Part shown: piece after piece, positions 12,890 to 26,100 of the stretch
Numbering within the stretch: the first letter of the stretch is position 1
Layout: each line of letters starts with the position of its first letter
From: Gyrodactylus bullatarudis
Lineage: Eukaryota; Platyhelminthes; Monogenea; Gyrodactylidea; Gyrodactylidae
Direction: 5' to 3'
NCBI GenBank assembly: GCA_012064415.1
Contig: SSNU01001268.1
Coordinates: forward strand, 1 to 64,000
DNA length: 64,000 nt
The notes under the pieces: model-generated
Told to the model about the DNA's origin: nothing
What the model saw: only the letters and a program-made list of their open reading frames with translations
Databases searched by the model: none
Translations under genes and position numbers: made by a program

Positions 12890-14050
12890 TTATAAGCAAT
12901 TTTGACACAGAAATAATGTATGTTCATTACAAATCGCTTTTTGACACTTGTTACATTTTTTTGAAGTTTTACGATCCTTGGCATATGGGCAATTTGTACA
13001 TCGAACCCTTTTATTCTTATCTGAAGTGGAAGAATTTGAACACATTGACTGATTCATCAAATCAGTTTTTTTATCATATTTTTCCCAGATCTCGTTGATA
13101 AGTTGGTGAAGAAATGTTCTACGCTTGCTTTTTGAGGCGAAATCTTCGTCAATCTCTCTGTATAGTATGAACGAATTTAGTGCCGAAATATCTAGAATAT
13201 TACAAAATAAAACAACGGGCCATCTATTAGTTTTTCTCTGGCAAGTAAAAGAGGCGATCATTTTATCTGCATTGTCCACTCCTCCCTTTGTTTTGTTATA
13301 ATATTCAATGATTTCAGGTTTTATTTCGTGATTTTCATTTTTATCCAAGTGCAAAGAGCTGAGGAGAATTACGTTCCTATTCTTTTTGGGAACATATGAT
13401 AATAGAGTCATTCCATCTCTGAAAGCGTATTTTGATCCTAAAGTGGAGTTTTGAGAGATCACTGGAGGGATTTCAGCTTTATTTTTCCTAATGGTCCCAA
13501 CTAAGGTAATTTTTTTGGCGGCCAATTTTTCTAATAATGGGAAAGATGTGAAAAAATTATCAGTTGTGATGTTATTTCCCTTGATATTGAGTTTTTCAAT
13601 AAGATCAAGGACAACTTTTTCTCCTACGCTTTTTGCTCTCTCTTCTCCTTCTTTTCCAGTATAAACCATTGCATTGAAGATATAATTTGTTTTAGCGTCT
13701 GCTGCTATCCATATTTTCAGACCATATTTTGAAGGCTTATTGTGAATGTATTGACGAAATTTGCATCTGCCTCTGAATGGAGCCATTCTTTCGTCAACAG
13801 TGATACATCCATTTGAGTTGTAAAAAATAGGAAGATCTTCTGTCCATCTGTTCCAAATTTCTTTTATAGGCTCTAATCTATCTGCGTTAGCATTCTTTTT
13901 ACGTGTTTGCGGATTATCAAATCTAAAATGTCTTGATATTTGCTGGAACCTATTTCTGGACATCATTTGTCCAAATATTCTTCTACCATGGGAGTCGTTC
14001 CAAAGTTCTTTTATTGGTTCGTTTTTTGCCCGATACGTTTTTTGAATTCG
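12890..14050 (-). CDS. piggyBac transposase, catalytic and C-terminal part
   Basis: The frame is open from 14050 down to the stop at 12890, with a Met at 13966. Upstream of that Met it still encodes the family signature EPIKELW...GRRIFGQMMSRNRF, so the true product starts earlier. Catalytic-core landmarks are present: Asp in ITVDERMAPFRG, Asp in TTDNFFTS, and both Asp in GGVDNADKM, which together match the piggyBac DDD(D) set. The RKTNRWPVVLF block is also present. The C-terminus is a cysteine-rich finger (CTNCPYAKD...CNKCQKAICNEHT...CQNC), as in other family members. The protein excises and inserts the element at TTAA. Its N-terminal acidic region is in another frame (14011-14199). Confidence 0.9.
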   Translation of the reverse strand, partial: RIQKTYRAKNEPIKELWNDSHGRRIFGQMMSRNRFQQISRHFRFDNPQTRKKNANADRLEPIKEIWNRWTEDLPIFYNSNGCITVDERMAPFRGRCKFRQYIHNKPSKYGLKIWIAADAKTNYIFNAMVYTGKEGEERAKSVGEKVVLDLIEKLNIKGNNITTDNFFTSFPLLEKLAAKKITLVGTIRKNKAEIPPVISQNSTLGSKYAFRDGMTLLSYVPKKNRNVILLSSLHLDKNENHEIKPEIIEYYNKTKGGVDNADKMIASFTCQRKTNRWPVVLFCNILDISALNSFILYREIDEDFASKSKRRTFLHQLINEIWEKYDKKTDLMNQSMCSNSSTSDKNKRVRCTNCPYAKDRKTSKKCNKCQKAICNEHTLFLCQNCL

Positions 14051-14199
14051 TCATTCTCAGAGTCACTTGACAGAGATGAAAGGGTAGATGGTAAGGAGTC
14101 TGATAGACTAATATCCGTCTCATTGTTCAGATATGAAGAACTATCGTCAGATGTGAAATCTTCTTCAGAAGGGAAATATTCAAGATCACTATCACCCAT
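14011..14199 (-). CDS. piggyBac transposase, N-terminal part (frame-shifted)
   Basis: A 62-residue acidic, Ser-rich peptide starts MGDSDLEYFPSEEDF, typical of the N-terminal region of piggyBac transposases. The internal Met at 14199 is preferred over the frame's first Met at 14262. The frame overlaps the catalytic frame by about 40 nt, and a shift of one base (-1) joins them. Two A6 runs lie in the overlap, where an assembly error, a real indel or slippage could occur. The expected joined length is about 435 residues, short for the family (commonly above 500). Confidence 0.72.
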   Translation of the reverse strand: MGDSDLEYFPSEEDFTSDDSSSYLNNETDISLSDSLPSTLSSLSSDSENDEFKKRIGQKTNQ

Positions 14200-14575
14200 A
14201 TTGAAAAAATAGAAGTTAATGGTTATCCTATAAATATCAAATGTTACTTTGAGAGGAACCAATGAAATAGTATTGATCTGAAAAACTCATTAGAAAAAAC
14301 ACAAAACTCATACCATCTGAAATAAAATCTGCTTATTTATTTTGTATAATTTAACATAGGGTCAAAATGACCCTGTTTGGGAAGATTGAGTAAACAGACC
14401 CCTCTATCAAAAAATTATTCATTATACATAATTCAAATAACATAGATAGTAAGAGGTGAACGTAATGAAGGCATTCATAGAATTTCATTTTCTATTATTA
14501 TCCATAATTATTTCCATATTTATCCTCATTTGAAAACTCAAAAGGGTCATTTTGGCCCTGTTGGTACCTCTAGGG

Positions 14576-14579
14576 TTAA
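14576..14579. repeat. TTAA target-site duplication, right
   Basis: TTAA directly follows the GGG end of the right terminal inverted repeat and matches the left copy exactly. Confidence 0.9.
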
Positions 14580-17500
14580 CCCTAATTAATATCTCTAATT
14601 TGATGAGGATAAGTAACACATCATGACTCAGCGTGTACCTAATCTATAAGCTAATAAAGAAAAAAACCAAAGACGTAGGGTAGGCATTAGGCTAGGCGGA
14701 AATTTTTTTTTCTCCGAAAAACTCACGAGAGGACTTACTTTTCTGATAAATTTTAGTATTCAGATCATGTTTTGCATAATTTTAAAGCGTGAAAGTCATT
14801 GCCCATTTTTCCCACAATATCCCACGGACATGATAAAATAACGAAATTAACCATGAAGCCCCTCTTGATGATAAGTTTACTATTTTTGAAGATAAAAATT
14901 AAGAAACTCATTATATGGCCAAGATATTCCGGATTTTAGTGATTGCGTAATAAAAATTCATTGAAAATTAAGCAGCGATTTGAAAAAATTTGGATTCTTA
15001 AAACCGAATGACATAAGGAAGAATCATTTTCGACACATGCTTCAATACAAAATAATTTATCAGAAAAGTTGGTCCTAATATGAGGTTAAAAATTTCACCC
15101 TAGCCTAGCAGGCATAAATGTGGCCGTGAATTGAATCAGAGTTGTGAGCATTAAAAGTCCAACACTCGGACCCTTATCCATTATATTCCAGGTTTATAAA
15201 TTAGATCTCATGTCACCAAAATAAAATTTATAAATATCTGATCTAAAATATAACTATTTCTGACACCAAGAAATCAAGTTATTGACTGGTTGTCGAAGAC
15301 AGACTGATCGATTGAAAATCAGCCATTTTTCTTTGATTGTAAAATGTATAAAAAATTCTATTGCACTTGTTTTGTACATAACAACTAAATTACTCAACCG
15401 AAACACTTACTACTACTTCAGGACACACCAGATGTACAGTGTAGATCAATTAGTTGAGAATTAGCGTCACTTACATTTCTCTCATTAAACATGTGTCAAA
15501 TTTATCAAAAAGTTACAACTACTGTCTTTATGATATTTATTTCACACTCTCTCTTATGGAATGCAATAAAACCTGACAACTTTTATTATGAATCAGAGTA
15601 AAAGGTTACAAAATTATTTGAAAAAACCAACGATTCAGAATTTACATTTGTTGCATTCTTCAAAAAACCCTATGCGAATGACGAATGAAAAGATACATTT
15701 CACATGAAAGTTTTCTCAATGTCTCTCTCGTATTAGCGGACGGATATATAATTTTGATATGTTTATGTTATTATCAGAGGATGGTATACTTGGAAAAAAG
15801 GGTGCGTGTGTGTGTGAGAGAGAAAAAGTGAATAAAAACAAATAAATCACTACGGGTCTGCATAATGCTACATTTTATTTTTAATGTAAGATTTTTCAAG
15901 TCTTAAAACCAAATACAAATAAAATGCCAAGACGTGAATGAGCCAAATACATTCATAGAGAGAATGAATATTAGAGGGGTAGGGGTGTGTGAACTGGTCT
16001 TGAAAAGATGAAATATAAAATTCAAAGGGATAGCAATATAAAGGCATATTCTACAAGTCCAATGTGACCTATTCTCAGTAAGAATTTCTCCAAGTGTCCA
16101 TCAAAAATTTATAATTTTGAATACATATCAACTAAGCCAAATGTTTTCTTTGCTGGCCAAAGAAATATTCATTCTCTATTGTTTACAATATCAACTATAC
16201 ACTCAGTTTTATTTACTCAATGATATTTTTGATTTTTTTGACTTTTCTTTTTTTAGTGTTTGAATTGATCTCAATTTCAAAATTTATTTGATTAACGTTT
16301 ATTACTGTTTCACTATTTTTACAACAAAATTCAAAATTTTTCTCTAAAATTGCCCCTTTTTCAATATTTGAGGCCCAAAATATCTATCAATTTTAAACTT
16401 TTTCGGCCATTTTTGAATCTTTTGTCTAATGTTGAAAAAGTGGAAATTTGTCGCATTCAGGGTGGCTGATGGGCTCATTTATCTATCTGGAAATAAACAA
16501 TATTACTTGTAAAAATAGTAAATTCTCGTTTTCATATCAAGTATCCTTATATTCTTACGGAGAATAAAAGTAAAACATTCATATTTGGAAGACTATAGTA
16601 AAGTAGTATCAATAAAAAGTAAGCCTTAGAAGTTATAAAATCTGGGATATTCAATATTTTAAATGTATTCTCTTCTGAATTTTATTAAAGTCTATAAATT
16701 ATGAAAAGAACTGAACGCAGAATTTAATTAATAAATTGACAGAATATTTTGTCTAAAGAGAGTCTTGGAGATTTTGTCTCAGTCCGCTTGTAGATAATAA
16801 ATCATTTTGAGCAATTTCTTATCGAAATCGCCTCTGTGATTGATCCTAATTTATCATTTCGAATTAAAGATTTATGACAAAATCCATTCTTTTCTCTGAC
16901 GATGAAGAAGTGCATTTGAGTAGACATTGCCTCAGATTATTCAAAACATTTAAACTTTTGACATTTACATTAATTTTCTCCTAGTAGTCAACATGGAGAG
17001 GCATTTAAACTCAATTAAGATAATTTAGTATCAATTCAGACCATAGTAAAATCTATTCCATGATGATAAGAACAGACATAACCTCAAATCCAAAACCTCT
17101 AGTAATGTAAACTATTTACGAATGAATAAAAAATCTACGTTTTCATTGTGTTTATTTTTTTTTCGTTTGGTTCACTCGTTAAACATGATATGGGAATTTA
17201 TCAAATTCATTCACAAAAAATAGTGATAATGCAATTAGTGTATTGTTCATATTTTCTCTGAATGCATCTGGGTAAAAACTAGATTATAATCTTCCCTTAA
17301 GGGCAATTCCAGTATTTATTTTTTAATATTTTATTTTTGACATAAATTTGTTACATTTTTTATATTAAAAAAGTGAGAATTTTTTTTATCAATTTCCTTA
17401 ATTATCTCCACAAGATGGAATTCCCTGAGTACAAAAAAACTTTTGCTAACGATGTCTGCATCTGATTGAGAATACAACAAAATAATTTTTACAACCATGC

Positions 17501-20500
17501 ATATAATAAAAATTGAGTTATCTTGTTAATCTTTTTTGATGGTTTTGGAGAGGAAATTCAAAGAGATATCAACACTGTCATTGAACAGTTGTCTTGGCAT
17601 TAAAACAAGATTTCCTAAAAGATACTCAAAAGTGAGTTATTGAAAAGGCACATTTATGATATATATTTGAAAAAATAATAAATTTTTTTCAAGACGAATA
17701 GAGGAAAAGCCTTGTTATGCATAACCTAGTCCTTGAATGGTAATTTATAGTTTTTGGCATAAATTTATGTAATCCATTTTGCCCTTTTAATCTGTTCCCA
17801 CATATATATATATTAATAATTTCTTGAAAATATCTCATGCACTTTTGTTGATAGGATCATCTTACGTCAATATTATTAAAAAATGGTATAATCTAAAAAG
17901 CAATGAATACTCTTACTCTATAAATTTTATAATTGGTTGTGGAATAAGGGGAATCCTGGAATATTTGAACCCAACAAGGAGTAATGGATAGACCTGAAAC
18001 TTTGCACTACTAATCAGCATAAATAAACGTGTACGGACCACCAACGTGAATATGTCGCAAAGTTATTTGACATTTGAATACTTAGACCGTGTATATAATT
18101 TGTACAAAAACTATCCATAAATATCTTGATTCGTTAAGGCGGTAAAAACTAAATGATGCATATCATTTTACCTTGTAAAAATGAGTACATTTTAAATGGT
18201 AAACAAATGAGTTGATAAAGAAAATTCTAATCCAAGATATTCTATTTAAGATGGAAGAGAATTCCAGACGACGTGAGATCATTTGTTACATTGATATACT
18301 CACTGAGTATTCAAGTGATAAGGGGTGGGGTGTTTGTGTTAGGGAGGAGGAATGAGTTAATAGTTTTTTTTACTATCCATCCCAGGGGAATTGACTATTC
18401 ATCTGTAAAGAATTAACTTGTTATATCTTCTCAATTAAAAATTGAGATTTCAAGAGCGGCCCAAGAGTTACAAATTATTCATTCATATCAGGAAAATCTA
18501 ACAGAAAAAAAGTTAATCTTGAAATATATATTTCTTTGCTTAGACAAAAAATCCTCCCTTATAAACGATGAAGAGTCGAGATTCTACTGTTAAAAGCAAT
18601 GCTTTAATTTGTTATGCTTATTTTTATAATGTCTGAATAAATTGAGGCATGAATAGCAGAGAAGAAGTGGTCATTGAAAGGAGGAAAAGATAAAAACATT
18701 ATCAGGTTTCAAATTGATAGAGGGGTAGAGATGAACTGTTAGAAAATCTACAGACAAAAATGTATAAAATAAATATCTACATTACTTGGATCGGCTCTCA
18801 GACATGAACGAAAAAGGGAAAAAACAATTAGTAGTTTTTTTCCTCGTTTTGAAATGTACACTTTTTCAAAGGGAAATTAGTGTATTTCCTTAATTTTTCC
18901 CTGAAATAAAAATAAACTAATTAACATTTATGGTACAGTCTGATTCATGATTTAGAATAAACCAGGTTTTTTCTTTAGTCGGGTTTATACTTGGAGCAAT
19001 TTAGTGATTTATTGAAGATAGAATGAGATCTAAACTCTAAATATTCGAAATAAAAATTGTAGTTAATTGAGGCATGTTTAATGGAGAAACATTCTAATAA
19101 ATTAAAGAATCATTACTTAAAATACATTTATGATTTGAGTCTGTTTATTACTGTAATCGGCTCGTTTGAAAAGTATAGAGCTGTCTTCTACAGTTAATAA
19201 ATAAGAGATTAAAGAAGATGAAGATTCATCGATGAGAAATTCCATTACTGAAATCCTCAGTTAATGAGTCAGCTCCAGAAAAATCATCAAATCCCAACAT
19301 TAAGACAAGAAAAGAAATTTTCAATTGAACGAGATCGAAAATCATATCAATGTCTGATTCAAAGTGAAATAAAAACTTTACTTTCTTACTCAAATAAATT
19401 ACTTACATTCGCTTCTAATAAATGTAGTCTATTCTCCAATTTCGTGACAATACAATTTTTCTAATAAAACTACTAACATATAAAACGCAATAAAGATTAA
19501 TTTTGAGACGTTTTAGACTCGTAAAAAGAGAGACACAAACCACTCTCTCCCTCTGTGTGTGTGTGTGTCTTTAATGAATATGTTATACTATCAAGATCAC
19601 GACATTGTTCAATACTAATACTACTCAGATATTGTTGTTGTACTTTAATTGTTGTTGCAACAATTTTATTTTTCTTTTTTCAAACGCGAATATAAGAGTA
19701 AGAGAATAGTAAGACTTGAAATTTGAGACATGAGGAAATAAAAGATTTATATTTCTTTGACTTGGTCTACTCAGTTTTACAAATTTATGATTACATCAAT
19801 GCTGATAATAAAGATCTCATCATGTTATTTAGAGCCAAATTCATTTTGGATTTTTATAAACTCAAATTCAAACGTATAGTTTATTAGGTGAATTATCTAG
19901 GCCCAGAGGAAAAAACTCTTTTCGATAAAATAACTTAGATATTTAATCGACACAATGATCAATCTCCATAACAATAGATAAAAAACATGATAATATGTTA
20001 CACTTTTGTAACTTCCTAGCCAAAATAAGTAAGTTTAAACTGAAAGGGGAGTATTTACAAGTGAGGTGGGAGAAATCCTTTCTTAGTTGATATCTCTGTT
20101 GATAGAAACACATGAAGAAATGGGACAATGTCATTTAGAAAAAAAGATACCAAAAAAGTATTGTAACTTTTCAGAGAGTCTAGAATATGATTTATTTTTC
20201 TCTTAATAACATGGGAAAAGTCTGCTTTTACTTGATCTTTTTACCACCAAGGATTAATATTATTTTGATATAAAATCGTTTTTAGTTCTTTGCATAGTTA
20301 CTTCCATAACAACTCTTTTAAATCCTGAGAAAAAAAAGAATTAAAAGAAATTTTTATGTCTCATTCCTTGGTCGTTATGAAAACCGGAGAACTACTCTTT
20401 CATTCATTACAATCAATAAAAATCATTCGAAAATTACTGAAATTCTTGATGATTCAAAAGTTGTAACCTTTGATGAATAATATTTGAAGTTATTAATGAA

Positions 20501-21583
20501 AATCTAGGCTACAGCCTGGTTAATTTCATCGATAAAAGCATGCATTGTGGGGTTATTTCTTCACCGGTAATAAAATTAAGTAAGCAACTTTATTATAATA
20601 CATTGAACTGGATCTAAAGAATATTAACATCTTGAATAAACCAAGCTTATCTAATCAATATAACTATCAAATTATACAACATCTTTAATAAATATAAAAT
20701 ACTCGAGAGGTGTGATTTTTTTTGCATTGAACTATTTTGATATTCTTTTAGATCATACAATGATTGCAAATCTCTATCAGATACATGTTACTACTAAAGC
20801 TAATTTTCAATTTCTGTTTTTTTCGAAAGTTTAATGACAATACATTTGGCTTCTTTGTCAAAATCTGATCATAAATTTGGATTTTGGGGTCACATCGCAA
20901 TATGGAAAAAAACCTTATTTTTCTTCAAGATAATTATTTTAAGACTATTACACTGACTTAACCCTAGCCCTGGAAATGGGGTCTCTGTGTGAATTATTCT
21001 AAGAATTCTTCTCTTCAAATGGTAATTAACATGATCGGAATTCCTTAAAATCTTCAACATATTCGGGTTCCTGATGAAAAAATTGAGATTGTCTTATCTT
21101 AACAGCAACAAACTTTAAATGGGTTAGTGTATATTCATAGGAAATGATACAAAATAATAATTTGAAATGATAGTTTGAAATATAGCCAAAAGACGTTTTT
21201 TATTGTTTTATAATTGTTGGCTTGAATCAAATGCTTAAATGGTTACATTCTTTTCATTTTTTAAAATCCTAATTTTCTTTTGTTTATATGTTACGCAATA
21301 CATTAATAATATAGTATTGTGTGATAATCAGTTGTGACCTGAATTTTTATACTCTTCCAGAATTGTGTACACTGTAAAGATTGATAAAAATAATTCTCTG
21401 GATATAATCCCTAAATAATAAGTGTCTTTTTTTACGATAAGTATTTGATAAAATTAATAACATTCAACTCGAAGAAGAGAAAGGAATGGGTCCTACCTCT
21501 ATTTCATTAATTCCATAGTACAGAAGATTTGAAGCAAGAAATTACAAATCGAAAAAAACAATAAAAAGTATTATTAAAGTTGG

Positions 21584-21763
21584 TTGATATGAAGTTGGGA
21601 ATCTATGATTTTTTCATTAAAAAAATTTTTTTAGAATTTTTTTCTTCGACTGGTAAAAGTCAGCAACATGAGTAGGATTCCAAAAAATCTTTAAAAAATT
21701 TCGAATTCTTGATGAAAAAATCGAGATTTCTGTAAAAATCATAGATTCCCAACTTCATATCAA
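21584..21763. mobile_element. Foldback/MITE element with perfect 30-bp inverted repeats
   Basis: The left arm 21584-21613 (begins TTGATATGAAGTTGGGAATC) is the exact reverse complement of the right arm 21734-21763. Weaker similarity continues outward. The interior of about 120 bp is A/T-rich and non-coding. Related arms occur near 371, 26060 and 37005. No clear target duplication was found, so the superfamily is unassigned. Confidence 0.75.
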
Positions 21764-24700
21764 TTAGCTTTATATTTATATTGAGACATCGTGGGATTTT
21801 GGACTAAAATGCAAAAGGTATCAGATTCAAAAAGTTTTAGTTTCTTTTGTTGGGATTCATTCTTCAGCTGAAAAATATATAGCTAGTTCATAACAAAAAT
21901 GAGACCATTCTGGAAGGATTATTATCTAAGCACATCTAATGTTTATTAAACATTAATATACAGTTCTTTAGGGGTCATTTCTAGAATCCATAGCATGGAA
22001 GGAGCCTACATAGTTGATCAATCAGAGTATTCTTTTAAACTATTAACAACATTAAATCCTTGATCATGAACTTTTGTTTTAAATTCATTCTACATTCTGA
22101 TAATTGTTTGAGATTTCTCAATTTGACAAGCATTCTTTCGAATGATAGAGAATGACACACAACCTAATTAACATTAATTCTTGAATAAATAAATATATAT
22201 CTATCCATTATGTATATTTATTAGTACAAGAGAAGAATTGTAATGTCTAATGAAAGAAATGTTTCACTCAGAATTGATTTTCTCCAAAACATTACCTCAA
22301 ATATATAAATGCAATCAATTTTTCTTTTCAAATCTCCCTCGCAGAAACCACTCAACAGTTTGAGATGTAGGCTAGTGACAAAATGATTTCGAATTTATAA
22401 ATTATTAGAGTTGTAGACAACTGTTCAGATATATTTTTTGACTTTTTCAAGCTTTTATATAAAAAGGAAATTACGTTGAATTTCTTGTCTAATACATTTT
22501 GAATTTCTCTCGGTTAGAGACAAATAAATGATAGAGTTTATAAGGGAATAAATTATCTTCCCTAACATATAATATATATGACTCTCATACAACTTCGTCG
22601 TAACGTACAACGAATCATTTTAATGCTTAATGAAACCATTTGAATTTTCTTTCATATTATCAACTGAGTATCTGTTAAAATGGGAATGATTTCTCTATCA
22701 CCGTTCAATGTGTCTGATTCATTTGTATCTCATTCGTAGCAATGAATAAGGTAATACATGTGTGATAGGATAAAAAAAGTGTTAACCAGAGAGGGGAGAT
22801 TAAAAACATACAGGGAGAGAAGCAAAGTACCGGTGATTGAAATTCGAGAAAAAAAGATGTGTCTACAACATTTCTGATAGAATATAACTGCCCCGACTGA
22901 CCTGAATGGAACACACGCACATTTATTTTCGAATACAGTTTCAAAAATCGAATGCCATCTTATCAAATTTGTTTTTTTTCTAACGCAAATACTGAGCTTA
23001 TTTAATAGATAGATACAAGATAGTGGAGATGTGCACACGTTTGCTAAACTCGAAAATATATACACAACCATGAATTTATGGGAATGGAATTGCTGTTACT
23101 CTCCAACCCTTTTCTTCAGTTAATATCACAGAGAGATAAATCAATTTTTGACGAATCTATCTCATACAGTAGCAGCCTGCCACAATGAATAATAATGCTA
23201 ATATGTATATATTCGAATACATTTCAGGATGTGGATTGAAGATAGTTTATCTATAATTTGAAAAACTTATTTGTGTTTATGAAAAAACGTCTGGCTCCTA
23301 CTAATACAAGAGATCTACACCTAGTTATTTTTGGTCATTGGATAATTTATTAAGTTATTGCACTCATTGAAATCGTAGGGCGTTCTAAGAAGTTGGCAAA
23401 AGTTTTCATCGCCAATGAAACAAATTTATATGTCTCCTCCCGAAAGGGAAAATCTCGTATAAGAGAGGTTGATAATTATAAATATTATAATATTTATTTT
23501 CTTATTCATGAATCCATCAGGCATAAACAAAAGTCTCAAGGCTAGTAAGAAGGTGTAAGCTTTCCTGATCAGCATTATAATAACAATTTCCTGAGACAAA
23601 ACTTTTATCCTAGACCATCATGAGGAAATCAGGTGATCAAAATTACATGAATGGGAGTGAAATTTTCTTCAAAAAGAATAACCTCGTTGTGAAATTATTA
23701 TTCAAGAATAATTGACAATTTGCACTTTAAACAATAGATATAGAAGATTTACAATTTACATCAATAGGATGGAAATTTTTCCCTGTATGACATGATAGAT
23801 TTCCATACGTTTCCTTTCTAAAGTAATCTACCTTAATTCCTATCTCTCCAGCAAAATCTTTACACTACACAAGACTTAATATGCCCTTGAAAATAAAAAT
23901 ATTGTGTCAGGCTTAATCAAGTGAGTTTTGATCTATCCAGATGCATTGCCCAACGCGCATGTATCACGAAGGAAAAAATGCAAATTAGATTACATTCCCA
24001 CCGTACTGTATCAAAAAAGGGGAGAAGAAAAAAGATTAGGGTGAGAAATGTTTGCCCATATTTCCCTCTTCTCTGTAGGTGTGTTCATCTTTTGATGAGA
24101 AAACCATCAAGGTCATCAGCACAGCAAAGAAAACGAGGATAGAATTGGTTTGACAACCTGTCACATTGTGCAGAGAATCCTCCTCTTCCCCGAAACAGTT
24201 CCAAAGTGGACACAAAGATAGATGGAACTATCCTTTTTATAAAATAGTAATAGGTTTTTCTGCTTCCAGCTGAGAAATAAATGCATACATTCATGTTGTT
24301 CAGTTAATTAACCTTTACACATTTTCTCATTGTGTGATGTATGAGCAACATTGTAAGCTCATTCTGAAAAAGAATAGAGAAAGAAGTGTTGAGTGTTTAT
24401 ACATTCTGGTGTTGTTACATGTTGTTGTAGGGTAGAAAAAAGCAGTATTGATGACTCACAATATAGTGTTGGATTCAAAGTTAATTAGTTGTAACTCTTG
24501 AATATAAAAAGACCCTTTGCATTTATATTGTATTGTATTCCTACAATGGAAAAAACACTTAGCTTGTCTTAGTTACACTGTGTATTCTATTCTTTAAGAA
24601 TTTCTTTAATTAATTAATTCCCTTCCATGATTTAGGCCAGTATATATTTAATAAATATCCTTCAAAGTAAATCTTGATAAGAGAACCGTATTACTATTAT

Positions 24701-26059
24701 TCTCAGAGTAATTAAAGTTAAACCAGCAAGATTTCCTTCCTAATGACAGGAGGAGAAATCTTCTATGAAATCAATTTTGAGAACTGTGCCCATAGAGATG
24801 TACTCCCCAACTTTCTAGACAGTGTTTGTGTGTCTGGGGTAATCATATACTATGTAATAAATTATAGCTTGTCAGGTATTACTGACGATTATATTCCTGA
24901 CTAACGGGATCATTGATGAATCAATAATCAATCAAGAGGCAAAAGAGTTGGGTTTCTTACTACTCTAATTATAATTGTCAAAATTATTAAGAAAATTAAT
25001 TATTTTCGAATTTCAAGTAGAAAAGTTAAAGTTTTTTAGATCACGGATAGAAAAGGATCTCTTTTCGATCATTTATTGCTTGAATATCAAAGAAATTTTT
25101 ATGGTCCAAAATCAGGGCCGTAATGAAGGGTCTACAAAAAATTTGATCTTCAGAATAGGCTACATCGTCTAACCTTGATCCTAAAAATCAGCTTCACTTT
25201 AAAGTTCTGAACAGAAAAAAGGATGTTTGGCGTTAACTCAAAATTCGAAAAAAATCAAGTCCCTACGTCTCATATATGGAACAGGTGACTTTCTCAAAAC
25301 GAACTAAATTTGGAATACCATTTTCAATTTACATGAATTCGCAAAGAGTAACGTTCAAGCTTTGAAAACCTCAAATCAAAACGTTGTTGTACGTGTCGGA
25401 AATGAACTTGTTAAGTATACAACAGAAGAAATCTATTGCCCTAATGATTCAGAGATTCCTTTTGATCAAAAGAATCTAATCTTATCAAATGAGCTTTTCA
25501 CCAAAGAGTTTTTTGTGATCAAACATTCTTTCAAATAAACTGGGTCTGATTCAGTTACAATAATTTATTAAGAAGTTATAAAAATTTAAAGATGACTCAT
25601 TCTTGAAAAAAGAATTTTTTTCAAAAGAACGGTTTTTGAAAATCCATTCACTTGAAAAAAGGAAGAAACCATTCCAGTAGAATTTGAAAATGTGATCACC
25701 TTGAAATAAAAACCATAATAATAGCCATTTTCAGGGTCTAAAAAATCATTATTTTTGGCCCAATATCTCAAGTTGGTTTTTGAAAAAATTAAAACAAGCC
25801 CATGAGTTTTTGAAATTAAAAAAAATCTGAAAAGAAATGAATCTATTTTACAAATTTTGAAAATGCCCCAAACATTTTCAATCCTCAAAATTTTTTAAGA
25901 ATCAGAATGACTCGTGATTTAAAATTTTTATATTTTGGTTCTTCTCTCTTTCGGGGGATATTCGAAATTCTTTAAATCTATCTGAATTATTTTTCTTCCA
26001 AAAACTCATGAGCTCATTTCACTATGAAATTATTTTTCTCCTGATTTTCGAGCTTGTTT

Positions 26060-26100
26060 GTAAAAATAGTCATTTTCCATCTTCATGTCAATAAGGTTTA
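26060..26100. repeat. Diverged arm of the foldback family
   Basis: In reverse complement the stretch reads CTTATTGACATGAAGATGG and then a TTTTTACA end, which resembles the 21.6-kb arms. No second arm was located with confidence. Confidence 0.35.

Larger units (their letters stand above)
12778..14575 (-). mobile_element. piggyBac-family DNA transposon, nearly intact
   Basis: The element is bounded by TTAA at 12774-12777 and TTAA at 14576-14579, the target duplication typical of piggyBac elements. The terminal inverted repeats are CCCTAGAAGTACC (12778-12790) and its partner at 14563-14575 (reverse complement CCCTAGAGGTACC), 12 of 13 matching. The total length is about 1.8 kb. Inside lies a minus-strand transposase in two overlapping frames (separate entries). 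Three 15-bp palindromes of form GGGTC-N5-GRCCC sit near the ends (separate entry). Clean ends, both TTAAs and a long catalytic frame point to recent insertion, but the frameshift would make this copy non-autonomous if it is real. Confidence 0.93.

Noticed and set aside
19549..19569. Short GT run and other small microsatellites (also near 15808 and 29610)
   Set aside because: Too short to be notable in this AT-rich background.
22705..23071. Two overlapping minus-strand frames, up to 113 codons
   Set aside because: Two overlapping frames are open equally well, the hydrophobic content reflects T-rich DNA, and nothing resembles a known domain.
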